Shown here: positions 49,540-60,905 of the stretch, piece by piece
How positions within the stretch are numbered: position 1 is the first letter of the stretch
Layout of the letters: every line of letters begins with the position of its first letter
Program-made: the position numbers and the translations under genes
Origin: Rotaria sordida
Taxonomy: Eukaryota; Rotifera; Eurotatoria; Philodinida; Philodinidae
DNA: 64,000 nt
Reading direction: 5' to 3'
Assembly: GCA_905250125.1 (NCBI GenBank)
Contig: CAJNOL010000851.1
Location: 1 to 64,000, forward strand
The notes under the pieces: model-generated
Told to the model about the DNA's origin: nothing
Seen by the model: only the letters and a program-made list of their open reading frames with translations
The model's database searches: none

Positions 49540-50763
49540 AAAATTTATGTGCCATCAAGATTAAAACATCGAATTTCATTATTACAGAAAATAAAATAAT
49601 ATAAATGAATTATACTCGTGAAAATGAAAACATTTCATCAAAAAATGGTCTTTAGAAGAGAATTTACATATTACAGAAAGTGTTCAACTTTCCAGATGTT
49701 AAAATCAATTTTTTTTTTCGCTTTTGGTTTTTCATTGCTAATATAGCTTCGCAGTGCCCTTTGTCAAATGTTATGTCAATGAGGACTCTTCATTGTTAGT
49801 TTGTACTTTTATTAAATCCAACTCTCGAAATCCCTAGCAGAAAAACTGTCGTTGCGATTATTCTTCATATACAACATTTTCCTAATGATAATGATTATTT
49901 CTCATTCTAGAGGTGCCGATAACGTGGATCATAGATCTCTAACATCGCTGAAAATGCCCAATTTTTGATCACTTTCGTTGGAGAAAAAACATCCTGATAG
50001 ATTATATGAAAATTTCTTTTCATTTTTCTCAAAATCAATTTTTAGAGACAAAATTACAGAATTGTCCCCGTTTCTCCGACATAGTACGTTCGATCGAGTT
50101 AAAATATTTTTCTTTTACAGATACTGAATACTGTTTTAAACGTTTACTTTATTTTTGTTTTGAAAAATATTGCATCGTTGATTGTTAGAAAATTTTACCA
50201 AGAAAGTTCTAGTGAAAAAAAAACATGTATTTCTGGAAGCACGCTGAAGATTTTGATATTTATAATTGAATAGAAGGAGATAAAAAGAAGCCAAAAAAGT
50301 CGGCACTCCAAGCAGTGTCTAATATCTGTAAAAGAAGTTCCAGCTCTATCGGATGAGTTGCGACTGACGAGGAAACCGTCCGAAGTAATTCACCACTTTT
50401 GAGCTCATACTTTGGGTATATAGAGGAACTTCTAGACTATAACAACCCGAAAAGAATTCAGGCCCATGACCTTTCTGTCCTGAGATATTGAATTTTCAAG
50501 TTCCTAGATAATACAACGATTTTGACCATGTATCTCACTGTATCATATCACAAACGAAAACGTACTATAAGTTAAAAATTTTCTGATAAATATATATCAT
50601 TGCTATGGTCTACACTAGTCTTTTTCATGAATTATAGTGATGACATATTGAAGGTTTTACTGATGAGGGAAGGTCCCCAACTGTCCCCTCGCTTTTGAAT
50701 CGAATATATGCCCAAACGATAGACCTCAGTGAGTTATTAAACATCCTACAAGGGTTCGGTTTC
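49540..50763. other. Gene-free stretch left of assembly gap
   Basis: No gene recognised. 50270-50763 is richer in G+C (for example GGCCCATGACCTTTCTGTCC) and does not encode the GPCR found right of the gap; it may be a repeat that broke the assembly. Confidence 0.4.
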
Positions 50764-50863
50764 NNNNNNNNNNNNNNNNNNNNNNNNNNNNNNNNNNNNN
50801 NNNNNNNNNNNNNNNNNNNNNNNNNNNNNNNNNNNNNNNNNNNNNNNNNNNNNNNNNNNNNNN
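50764..50863. other. Assembly gap of 100 N
   Basis: Exactly 100 unknown bases, the usual placeholder for a gap of unknown size. Frames that read through it are artefacts. Confidence 0.98.
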
Positions 50864-51378
50864 TAATCATTATTTTTTGGTTCGGTCATTCTGTTCCTTA
50901 TTTAGTTTATGCAGAACTTTTACCAAGTTTAACTACAGGTTTAATATCTTGTTCATTTATTCCAAATAAAGAATTTACTAATTATCGAATGTATATTACA
51001 CTTCCTATTTACACTGGCTTATTTCCAAGTTTAATTCTTGTAATAATAGGTATAATGACATATAAAAATATAAACACATTACAAATAAATCGTCAACGTC
51101 AATTACTTCAAAAACAATTAACATCAATGATGCTTATGCAAATTCCAATACTACTTTTTACAATATTACCATATATTGCATTTACAGAATATACATTGCT
51201 TACTACAACTATGATTAAATCTCAAGATAAAAAAAATATTGAAAATTTATTTGCCAATATTTTTCCACTTATTTTTTACATAACATTTGCATGTCCATTT
51301 TTTGTCTTTTTTGCATCATCAAAATCATTTAGACAAGAAGCAAAAATGTTTTTTTTCATGTCAATTATTCATCAATAA
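50864..51378 (+). CDS. Rhodopsin-like GPCR, C-terminal half (cut by gap)
   Basis: Open from the gap edge to TAA at 51376. It shows four hydrophobic spans: IIIFWFGHSVPYLVY (TM4), YITLPIYTGLFPSLILVIIG (TM5), SMMLMQIPILLFTILPYIAF (TM6, with a proline kink) and NIFPLIFYITFACPFFVFFA (TM7), plus a basic loop QINRQRQLLQKQL between TM5 and TM6. After TM7, SSKSFRQEAKMFF is a typical amphipathic helix 8. TM7 lacks a standard NPxxY. This pattern fits the large orphan rhodopsin-like receptor families of bdelloids; the ligand is unknown. The first three TM segments must lie in the gap or have been lost, since the sequence left of the gap does not encode them. Confidence 0.7.
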
Positions 51379-51389
51379 TCAAATTCAGT

Positions 51390-52010
51390 CTCATTCAACA
51401 GCCACTACTAAAAATACCAAAGGAGATTTACGAGCTATTGAAAAATAGATAATATATCTATATTTGACATAACTTATTCAATGCAATGTTGTCTGTCTGT
51501 CTATCTGTCTCTTGATATTTATCACAAAATTATTTTTGTTCTTTTCAAAGAAATAAAATTATCCTTTTTAGTATAATGCGTTTATACAAATGATCTTATT
51601 GAAGAATATTTGTTGTTAGAAATAATCACATTAATAGACCTCGCAAGGATAATATTTTCTATGTCTTCACCATATGATGGTATGATGGTGAATTTAGAGA
51701 AACCCTGACTTTATGTAACAGAGGAAGTAACAACTTCGTTTTTCAACAACCATCGTGAGTGTGAATGCCATTCAGCAGCAAAAGTATTGAGAGATTTTAT
51801 AAGCCTTACGCGATAATAATTCTCTCCAACATCTAGACAGATAGAGACCTCGAAAAGGCACGAATTTTATGAATCAATGGAATAAACTTAGTGGCGTAGT
51901 CAGAAAAAAAATCGTAAAAGGGCTCAAGCACGTTTCAACAGAACTCTACCGTTTGTTGAGGGGATTGAGCTCCCTCTGGCTCCTATCTGGTTGCACCACT
52001 ACTTTCTATC
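51390..52010. other. Gene-free stretch
   Basis: No gene recognised between the GPCR fragment and the next pseudogene. Confidence 0.4.
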
Positions 52011-52295
52011 CGTCTATTTCTTAGTTTACTTGTTATTGCGATGTTGATACTTTCAATCTACACCGCTTTGGGTATAGAAATCAAGAGTAAAACTGTGAAG
52101 ATTGTAACACAAGCACAATATGAAGAACTTGAAAGGTAATATAGTGATACGTTGCAATGTTCATGTACCAAAAGTTCTATCCGCTACACAATTTTTATCA
52201 AAATTGTTCCATCATTTCATCAAGTATGTTTTAGTGACTTTGTGCAATAGAGATCAGAAATAGCAATCAGTCAAATCCAAGAAAGTATTAAATAC
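52011..52295 (+). pseudogene. Fragment of a membrane-anchored rotifer family with CxC motif
   Basis: One frame reads a hydrophobic anchor (RLFLSLLVIAMLILSIYTAL), then KIVTQAQYEELER, stop, YSDTLQCSCTKSSIRY, then FIKIVPSFHQVCFSDFVQ, stop. From memory of rotifer proteins, the DTLQC-C and FHQVC-SDFV blocks belong to a large uncharacterised family with an N-terminal membrane anchor. Two or more in-frame stops show it is dead. The function of the family is unknown to me. Confidence 0.45.
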
Positions 52296-53004
52296 TGAAT
52301 TCCGACAATTTCAAATCGATTCTTACGACAGATTACTTCCTATTCACAGCTAGAATATATATTTCGTAGAAATCTTAATGCGTTTTAATAAGTATTTAGC
52401 ACTTGAATAAATAGTGATCTTATAGTTTTAGCCAATACTGCATATAGGTGACATGAAAATGATGAAATTGATTATTCACTGACAGAAACAAAACATAGAT
52501 TTGATCTGCCTGAACAAAATAAATTACAGTTGTTATGTCATTTACTTTCATTTCATCATTTTCTCGGATACTTTGATAGTCATTGACGATTACAAAATAG
52601 GCGAGCGCATGTATATAATGAAATTAATAAGAACATTGGACGGTAAGACTAATGATTCGATATATTAGAAATGAAATCTATTGACGTCATTGTTTTTGTC
52701 CTTGACACATTACATAAAAATGAGTTTTCGAAAGAATTTATGTTTGATCGACAAATATATTTGTTCAAAATTGCATGAGTTTCTTCTACTCGTTTTTGAA
52801 AGATTTATTATACACGAGTAAAACGATATAGTATCTTAAATTATATTGATTAAAAATAATGGCATTTCTTGCCTTTTTAGCTCTAAACTTCAGTGTCTAC
52901 AAAGTGTGTCTGTTGACCAGAATAGTAATTCATTTCTATACTCTACAAGTTATTCTAATGAAAAAAGTTCTGAAAGAAAAGAATGATGCCAGCTGCATGT
53001 GTTT

Positions 53005-53105
53005 TTATTGGAGAACTGGGAAAAAACCCAGTGTATTTGTATCTAAAAATACAGCATGTAAACGATTATTTCTTCTTTAATATTCATTTTCCTGCTCACT
53101 ACCAA
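53005..53105 (+). promoter_or_regulatory. Orphan copy of promoter module
   Basis: Resembles 53665-53770: both contain TGGGAAAAAACCCAGTGTAT, followed by a TATA-like stretch (degenerate TATCTAAAAATAC here), GTAAACGAT, and TTCTTCTTTAATATTCATTT. No intact gene follows this copy, so it may be left from a lost paralogue of the downstream gene. Confidence 0.5.
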
Positions 53106-53664
53106 TTGGATAGATTGAAATATTCGAAAAAAATTTACAGACAAATATTTTATTTCTTCATATTTTGAAAAAAAAACTAGAACAAATATTGAATTACACA
53201 TCTACGTTCAGTTCAAGCTAAAATAAAAATAATAGTTTCTTTTTCTTTGTTCTATTCGAAGAGTGTAGTTTGAAGTGCAAAAATATAAATTGTAATATCT
53301 TGAAACTTTTCATGAACACGCTGCTATTAGAAGTACTTTCAACACATGCACCAAACCTTTACTTTTTCATATAAATTCAATAAACAAATTTTTAAATATC
53401 AAAAACGACTGTTGTATCATTACTCAGTTTATTGTTATTGAATCCGCTCTTTTTTTTTTCACATATTTTGCCAACGTTTTTTTTTTCAAACGAAATTCAA
53501 GCACATGTAACAATGTCGGCAGTTACTCATTTTTGTAAACTTCATGACCTATTCTAATAATAGGACTATTCTGCTCATAGGTTATTATTCTCTTACTTGC
53601 AGGCACGATTACAGAATTGGAAAAAAGAAAAATATAGGCGAGAAAGTTTTATTTTCATATGAAG

Positions 53665-53770
53665 CGGCTGAGTGGGAAAAAACCCAGTGTATTCATACTA
53701 TAAATACGGTGCGTAAATGATCGTTTCTTCTATAATATTCATTTCTTTTTCACTCTACAAAACCAAATTC
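53665..53770 (+). promoter_or_regulatory. Promoter of the Asn/Ser-rich small protein gene
   Basis: TGGGAAAAAACCCAGTGTAT (53673-53692) stands seven bases before a TATAAATAC box (TATAAA at 53699-53704), about 130 bases before the ATG at 53833. The near-palindromic TGGG-A6-CCCA is preserved in the orphan copy at 53005-53105, including its distance to the TATA position, suggesting a binding site. The factor is unknown. Confidence 0.55.
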
Positions 53771-53832
53771 AAATAAGTAAGCAGAAATTATAGCTAAACT
53801 TTATCTGACCTATCTGATAAATTTGTATTAAG

Positions 53833-54036
53833 ATGTCCTCCAGTCAAGGATCATCATCTACAGCTGTCGATAAAGCAGCAAATGACAACAAATCGAACCA
53901 ATGCAATCCAAACAACGCTGAAAATCGTGGTCATGAATCAGGCTATACAGGCACAGGTGATAAAGCTGATTTGGACAATCATGCAAACCAGCTAAATTCA
54001 AATAATCCGAACTATCAATCAAGTGGTTCGAAATAA
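53833..54036 (+). CDS. Small hydrophilic Asn/Ser-rich protein
   Basis: 67 residues, no signal peptide, no cysteine pairs, no hydrophobic core; predicted disordered. Two degenerate repeats of the form DKAxxDNxxNQxNxNN are visible: DKAANDNKSNQCNPNN and DKADLDNHANQLNSNN, the second followed by PNYQ. Similar Asn-rich DNxxNQxNPNNxxY motifs occur in small uncharacterised proteins of several eukaryotes. Its composition (MSSSQGSSS start, no aromatic core) resembles that of desiccation- or stress-related hydrophilic proteins, but this is inference from composition only. TATA box at 53699; AATAAA at 54115. Confidence 0.7.
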   Translation: MSSSQGSSSTAVDKAANDNKSNQCNPNNAENRGHESGYTGTGDKADLDNHANQLNSNNPNYQSSGSK

Positions 54037-54114
54037 CTGAAAAACATATATAAACATCGTATTTTTCGTCATTAATTTTCAGCTATGTAACTTATTCTCG
54101 CCTATTTCTTTAAT

Positions 54115-54120
54115 AATAAA
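54115..54120 (+). terminator. Poly(A) signal of the Asn/Ser-rich protein gene
   Basis: AATAAA 79 bases after the stop codon. Confidence 0.5.
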
Positions 54121-54671
54121 CTAGAAGAAACGTTTTTGATGATTTTACGCTCATCTTTGATCAACTCCAACAGATCAAAATGTGATATTGTCCTTATCTA
54201 CATTATTTCTTAATTTTAAAGTTCCGATTGTTGGCAGTTTTCAGCTCACAATGACAAATAAACGTCTCAGTTCATTTAAGCCATAACGTTTCTATCTGTG
54301 CCAATAGATACAAACATGAAAATAACGGGAAAATAAAAACAGAAGTGTATGTCTCACGTTCGTTTAGATCTCTTTAACAACCCAATGAATCAGAAAAGAA
54401 AAGACAAATAGAATCGCAGAGAGTTCTACATCAATGATAACATTATAGTGATAACAACTATAGGTATAGTCAGTGATGTGCAGTCTACATTCTATTAAAC
54501 GAGGAAGGAAGGAAAATACGACTTGCAATTTTCATGCATTGTGTCGAAAAATTATTTGTTCATTCTACCTCCTATCTCAGCTAAGATAGTTTCTTGAAGT
54601 AAATTAAATTATATACACAGCACTTTGAATGATCACGGAACTGTGTACAAGTATCGACACGCCATCGATCA

Positions 54672-54887
54672 ATGTCTATTGAGTCTGACAAAAGTCTTAG
54701 AAGAGAAGAAATTAGATGGAAAGTAGATTTGATAGATGAATGTTGTCTTCGTATCAACATTACACTTTGTCTGAATATCGAAATAGAATTACCGAAGTCG
54801 AGAAAGATATTCGTCGATTATCGTTTCAATTTGATTGTCTTATGCAAATTAACTGTTATCACTAGTCGAATTTTCCACAACAAGTGA
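54672..54887 (+). pseudogene. Possible coiled-coil gene fragment (frameshifted)
   Basis: One frame reads SLRREEIRWKVDLIDECC; after a frame change the neighbouring frame reads YTLSEYRNRITEVEKDIRRL then SFQFDCLMQIN. The heptad-like charged/leucine pattern suggests a coiled-coil protein. No family identified. Confidence 0.25.
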
Positions 54888-54895
54888 GAGAGTGC

Positions 54896-54977
54896 AGGTA
54901 TAGGTGTAGGTGTGGAGTATAAGGCTGTGAGTATAGGTGCACGTGTGAGTTTTGCCTTGACTCACATCCACACTCCA
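54896..54977. repeat. Telomere-motif inverted tract 6 (degenerate)
   Basis: G-rich arm of TAGGTGTAGGTGTGGAGTA type, spacer GAGTTTTGCCTTGACTC (54947-54963), and a short C-rich arm ACATCCACACTCC. Read on the minus strand the spacer becomes GAGTCAAGGCAAAACTC, close to that of tract 2. Confidence 0.6.
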
Positions 54978-55410
54978 TAAAATGAAAGGTTCGAATTGAT
55001 TACATGGTTGAGCACAGTTGGAAGCTGAGCAACTGATTAATCATCATTTGTTGTCGATAATTTTGGTGTCTCTATAGAGTTTTGATCGTTGCTTAGATTA
55101 TTTCCTATCGCATGTGGTTCGACTACAAGATTTTCGTTGTTATGATGATTGACATCAATAATCTTCTGACATTCCACGAGGAAATTCGACGATGAATAGG
55201 TTCGAATAATCAATACTCATCTGAAAAATATTTAACAATTCGATTCGGTTTTAGTTTCTTAATGTTGTTAACAGCATATCAATTGGTTCTGAGAATACAA
55301 AAAAAGAAGTAATGTGTATAACAATTTCATCATCACAACAACTTTTCTTGTAAATATCGTTACTTTTGATTCGTTCTTACTCTTATACTATTTCTTTTGA
55401 TTTAAATCAG

Positions 55411-55497
55411 AATATTGATACCATATACAGAGAAGAATTACAAATTATTCTATCCGATTCACGTTCATTAGCTGATAGAAATAGACAACTCAGATGA
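55411..55497 (+). pseudogene. Possible exon fragment of a coiled-coil gene
   Basis: Behind an acceptor-like TTTAAATCAG the frame reads NIDTIYREELQIILSDSRSL then ADRNRQLR and stops. The charged heptad pattern resembles filament-type coiled coils and the fragment at 54672. It may come from the same decayed gene. Confidence 0.25.
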
Positions 55498-55751
55498 TTG
55501 TCAACCATAGTGTTAACTGAAAAATCTTATATTCAAGTGAAGTTTTCCCCTTCTCAATTTTGTAACACAGTTGAAATTACATTTAAATCTTTTGAAAAAT
55601 CATAAAATAGTTGTCCGTAGAACAGACTGAAGTAAGATTCGATGAATAAAGATATAATGAATATCGTGTTTTAGAAATGTCTACAGAAAATATGGATGTC
55701 TTTGTCCAACAAGGATGTTTGATGACTACAGTGCTAGAATGTGGAGATATA

Positions 55752-56673
55752 CTTAGGGGTATCCCAAAGTAGTGGCAACGACATTTTAGTACCACTTAGT
55801 AAGCTTGATAAAAGTTTCTTTTTACACAGGATGATAGAGAAAAAAATTCTCTTTCTTTCTATGCTATTTGATCATACTTCACATAATATAATGGTAATAA
55901 ATTTCCAGTAAGATTCGTTTCATTATCACTCGTGCCCGTTATAAGTTTGCATTGCAGTTTTCAATTTTTTTGTGTGCGGTATTAAGAAGCAGAGTATACT
56001 AAAAGATGCAGCGTGAAAAGCTCTACAATCCACATATTACTACGTATTTTATAGTTGCACTTTATGTGTTTAGAATGGACAAACTTTTAGCGCTCAAGCG
56101 TCTATCATGGAGAAAAGATAACTTTTTTGATACATAACGAATTCATTTTTTGTTATGTCATCGTTCCATTACGAAAATGCTTTATCAGAAGAAAAGTAAA
56201 ACACACACAAGATGCAGCGTGAAAAGCTGTACAATCTGCACAGTAAAACTGATTGTAATTGCTTTCAAAAAGAACACATTTCTATGCGATCAACCTTTGC
56301 AATGCTCAAAATCTGATCTCTCAAAATGTTGTCCACTTTGAAAACAAAAAGTACAACTATGGAGTAAGTGCTCTTATGTAAATTGTAGAGCTTTTCGTGC
56401 TGCATCTTACGGTATGTTTCGATCATTGATGCAATGTATTAAGGGACGGAAAATTAATCTGTCTTACTCGTTATAAACCAGTATGACGGGCACGAATGAT
56501 AACGAAACGAATCTTACTGGAAATTTATTACCATTATATTATGTGAAGTATGATCAAATAGCATAGAAAGAAAGAGAATTTTTTTCTCTATCATCCTGTG
56601 TAAAAAGAAACTTTTATCAAGCTTACTAAGTGGTACTAAAATGTCGTTGCCACTACTTTTGGATACCCCTAAG
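55752..56673. mobile_element. 922-bp foldback transposon with ~210-bp near-perfect TIRs
   Basis: Left end CTTAGGGGTATCCCAAAGTA, right end TACTTTTGGATACCCCTAAG-type, flanked on both sides by TA. The terminal repeats match almost base for base for about 210 bp (to 55965 and from 56485), and looser pairing continues inside (GATGCAGCGTGAAAAGCTCT near 56005 versus AGAGCTTTTCGTGCTGCATC near 56387). The middle has a 63-codon frame (56150-56341) with many Cys/Lys but no transposase signature. TA flanks fit a Tc1/mariner-type mechanism. Near-identity of the arms indicates recent activity or arm-to-arm conversion. A related solo arm is at 46098. Confidence 0.8.
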
Positions 56674-56699
56674 TACTTGTAGATGTGTGTATTAATTGT

Positions 56700-58840
56700 T
56701 CAGCAAGCGATCTGAAAAGCTGTCGACTCAGTAAATCTCAATGTTCTTCGTACAATTAATTGATCATGGCGTCTACAAGAAATTCATCTGAGCTTCGATC
56801 TTCTATGTCTGCTTTTGATTTCTTATTTTGGATTGGACTACATCGATTATTATCCATCAATAATTCACTATCATGAAAAAAAAACGATTTTTGATGTAAC
56901 AGCAAGTGACGTAGAAAGTAGCTTCTGATGATAGGCTTAAAACTTCACTAGCAACTGTATCAACATGAGAAAAAGAAGCAGACTTTCTTATATTTGCAAT
57001 GGCAAATCTATTCAAGATCCACAAAAAATCAAATTAAAATTCCAAAAATAAAAATCCATAAGTTAAAAGTTCAGGAACTCCCATTTTTCTTGTCATATCA
57101 ACTGGTTTGTTACAGTCTGTGCAAAGGCAAGAAGGGAGATGTATCACTTTTCTCACGATATGTTTCAACACTCATGTATTATCCTGTTGACAAACAATTT
57201 TTTCGAAACAAAACCTGATGTTGACTATTGTTAAGACATTTGACTTGCTCGAAAATACATTCTTTTTTTTTTTTTGGATAAATTAAAAGAAGTCTTTTGT
57301 TATCCATCTGAAATTTTCCTATCTTAACCTACAAAACTGAACGAAAATGGATTATTGACAATGTTGAATTAATTGTTCAACAAACATTTGTAACGATGTA
57401 ACAATGATTTCATATTCCATCGAACAGCATACATCATCATTACAAATGTATGATTGGATACTGGATTTTTACATTTCTCTGTTTCATTTTCGATTGATCC
57501 TATCTCAACATTGATTCTCATCGTGTTTGTCGTTTGAACATATTCAATTGTTCGGTAAACACTATTCTACAAGGAATTTCTACGCGAACAAGTTCAACAT
57601 CGCACAAAACATCGATTTATTTCTTTGTTTAATTATTTCAGTTTTATTCAGATGCCAAGAATATTAGCTGAAAATTCTTAGTTTTATCTAATCGGTTATT
57701 TTATTTCATCCATTTCACCGATGTTTACCATTGACATCACATTATTGAACGAGAAAAGGTAAAAGAAGTCTATCTATTCGGAAAATCAATAATATTGTAC
57801 TTTGACAAAGCTTCGATAGTGTACAAAATACAAAAGAAATCTATTCGATAAGTCACATTCTATGGAATAATATCTTCGATAATGTCAACAAGTTGAATTC
57901 ACACTAAAACAGCATTTTGAAGAGCAAAATATCCGGTATCTTCGTATGTCGAATATTTGTCTCTGATTTTCAATATCATTCAGATAAAATCTTTCAAATA
58001 AACAATGTAAAATTAAATATTGATCCGTGCAAACGAGTTAACTATCGGTCAACAGACTATAAATGAAATTTTCTGTAACAATGACTCCTCTTTAATGTAT
58101 TCAAGTGTTTATTGTCAAGTAATTATTATCAATAATGATCGGATTCACTATTTATTGTAAAAGACTCTCACTTGTCATAGAAGACTTTCTCATTATTCAA
58201 CAGAATCTTCTTCTCAAATTTGTGTCAAGAATAAGGGGAAGTTCAAAGTATCTTGGTTAAACAAATCTGCTTCTATTAGATGCTCAAAGGTTTTTGAATA
58301 ATTGATTTATACCATATAAAAAACATCAAATTTTTCATTGTTTAAAAGTTTGAATTGTTTTCTAATATTCTTTCACTTAGTGAAAGTACTTTCGAATGAA
58401 TTTTTGATATTGCAAACGTTAAATATATCAATACAGATCAATCCAATTGAGAAAATACCTCATTAACGTTCAATTTCGAATGATATGCGTTCTATTGAAT
58501 TTAATAAGTTCAATTCAAGATCATTTTACTGAATTTAGCAAAGCACTATGTGAAGAGACTGTATTGCTGCAAAGGTCTATTTCAGACATTGCTTCTTATT
58601 TGGAAGAATGACAAACAACAAGCAAAAAATGTAGAAGCGAGAAAATGACCTCATTCATCTCTGTAGTTCTAGATCAAAAATGAATTCGTACTCAATGACC
58701 TTTTCTTCAAGAAAAGAAAAAAACGATCACAACATTCATAACGACGATAGGCGATGTTCTCTCTCTCTCTCTCATTTCTACTCTCTTGCCTCGCTTGATA
58801 AAATATTTCGCTTCTTTTTTTTTGTAATTGCGTTGGTAGT
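56700..58840. other. Stretch with no intact gene
   Basis: No intact gene. Short protein-like frames occur, such as 58483-58611 (including SSIQDHFTEFSKALCEETV) and one starting near 56766 (MASTRNSSELRSSMSAFDFL), but none extends or matches a family I know. They may be fragments of decayed genes. A CT-repeat lies near 58757-58772. Confidence 0.35.
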
Positions 58841-58856
58841 TACGTGCCAACAGTAC

Positions 58857-58864
58857 TATATAAG
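58857..58864 (+). promoter_or_regulatory. TATA box of the Gly/Ser-rich protein gene
   Basis: TATATAAG 87-94 bases before the ATG at 58951. Confidence 0.6.
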
Positions 58865-58950
58865 ATACATTTTGCACTCAGTCAATATAACCAACACTTT
58901 CAAACAAGTATCTGACAATATATCTCTTACTGTACAACAAAAAAAATCCG

Positions 58951-59537
58951 ATGTCGTCATCTGGTAATCACGATACAGCTAGACATGCAGGTTCCTCGTC
59001 CATGGGAGGTTCTGGCGGAGCTGGTACTTCTGGTCAAACCGGTAGTATGGGTGGATCGAGTGGTCAAGGACACGGAGGTTCGACTGATCCTGGTATGTCA
59101 CACAAAGCTGGACAAAGTGGTACACACAGTGGTGGTAGTGGACTATTCAGCTCTGGTGGTGGATCAAGTAAGTGTCACATTTGATTTTCTTCGCCATCGA
59201 ATTTTCTTTCTTTTTTTTTTTGAAGTGAACGACAAATAAAAAGAAGGATATTTTCTCATAAAATTCTTGAAATTCACAGTCTATTCGAATTGAAATACAA
59301 TAGAGGCTCACTAACAGTGATACTATTGCATATAATTACGGAAAAATCGACCAGTTTTTTTTTCATATTTTAGTAAAAAAATGAACAGAATAATCGTCCG
59401 ATAAGACACGTACCTGTAAAACCAATTTCGTGATTGAATCAGAATTTATTTTTAATTGTTTCATTTCTTTCATTACAGTTACAAGTGGCGGTGGATCAAC
59501 TACTCATGCTGGTGGTGGCAGCAGTCAGCAACATTAA
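58951..59537 (+). CDS. Small Gly/Ser/His-rich hydrophilic protein
   Basis: Two exons, 58951-59167 and 59479-59537, with a 311-bp GT-AG intron (GTAAGT...TTACAG, phase 1); 91 residues. The protein begins MSSSGNHDTARHAGSSSMGG and is built of Gly, Ser, His, Thr and Gln, without hydrophobic core or signal peptide, and ends in GGGSSQQH. It is predicted disordered. The opening MSSS and TATA-driven layout resemble the gene at 53833, but sequence similarity beyond composition is weak. Low-complexity hydrophilic proteins of this sort are often stress- or desiccation-linked; for this gene that is inference. The intron is longer than usual here. AATAAA near 59690. Confidence 0.72.
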
Positions 59538-59824
59538 ACATCTTTGTCAAACGTGCATGATCCAATGGACTCTTTCTCTATAAGCAACTATTTCAGACAA
59601 TATTTCCATACAACACGTGTTTTCCTGCGCTTTATTTGATCTGTTCTTTTTGTTCTTGTTGAACTTTAGCGTGCATAGTTTCTCATGTCGAATAAAAAAC
59701 ATAAGAAAAAAAAACGATAAGATTTAACTTAATACTAGTCATAGAGAAGAATATTCGTTCATCGGATTAATTGTATTAAAACGTCTTGATCATTGTCATT
59801 TTGTTTTTTTTTTCAATTTGACTA

Positions 59825-60585
59825 TTGTCGGCACCAGAATTAAATGTGAATTGGTGTAAGACGAATATCTCGAGAATGGCAATAGCTAACGATCTGCGAC
59901 TTTCACCAATCGAAAGAGGTTGAGTTAAGACATGTTTTGGTATAATATTGTGCAAGATGAAATCATTACCTCATCATTCTGTTTTGAGAATCCTTCCAAA
60001 AAATATATAATATCAATGAAAGGTTCATTTTAACATATATATCAGATAGAGAAACTTCAGCTCTGTAGTTCAAGATATAATGCAAATGATTATCTTCTCA
60101 AAGTCTAACAATGAGTAAACGAATTTGCCGATTTGTTCGCAAAAATAATAGGGGATTGCATTGATTTTTAATCAAATTCTCATTGAAACAACAAGCCATT
60201 TTAATAAAATGTAAGAAAAACTTGGTTCAAAATCAACGCAATTTCCTATTATTTTTGCGAACAAATCGGCGAATTCATTTACTCATTGTTAGACTGTGAG
60301 AAGATAACCATTCACATTATATCTTGAACTACAGAGCTGAAGTTCCTCTATCTGATATATATGTTAAAATGAAAATTTCATTGGAACTACATTGCATTAT
60401 TATACATTTTTTGGAAAGATTCTCAAAACACAATGGTGAAGTAATGATTTCATCTTGCATAATATTATATCAAAACATGTTCTAACTCAATCTCTTTCGA
60501 TTAGCGAAAGTCGCCGATCACTAGCTGTTGCCTTCTCGAGATATTCGTCTTATACCACCCCATATTTAATTCTGGTGCCAACAAC
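59825..60585. mobile_element. ~760-bp foldback element, ~360-bp arms
   Basis: Left end TTGTCGGCACCAGAATTAAA, right end TTTAATTCTGGTGCCAACAA. The arms pair over nearly their whole length, for example AGACGAATATCTCGAGAA with TTCTCGAGATATTCGTCT and GATTTGTTCGCAAAAATAAT with ATTATTTTTGCGAACAAATC, leaving only a small loop near 60190-60215. No coding capacity. No clear target-site duplication was found. Arms differ at scattered bases, so it is older than the element at 55752. Confidence 0.75.
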
Positions 60586-60905
60586 AGTATGAAAGTCCTT
60601 CATTCACTAGTCTATTTCTTGTTAGTTAAATGTAGAAATTTACTTTTCATCGCCGATTTTTCCTGTCAACAATCATAAGATCATTTTCTAGCTTAGATGA
60701 CCATTGTGACACATACCTAATCTTTATCATCTGCTCATATTATCGCACTGACAATCAGATTATTTGATCTACATTGTAGCGTGGTCACTTTTTTTATTCG
60801 AAGAAAATTTTGAAATAACTGATACTGAATACATGAACTTTCAAGATAAAGACTAAACTATTTCGAAATATGTGTCTAATTACTGATAGTGGAATCAAGA
60901 GAATA

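Noticed and set aside
50625..51378. Frames running through the N gap
   Set aside because: A 100-N placeholder has arbitrary length, so continuity across it has no meaning. Only the part right of the gap is kept, as a partial GPCR.
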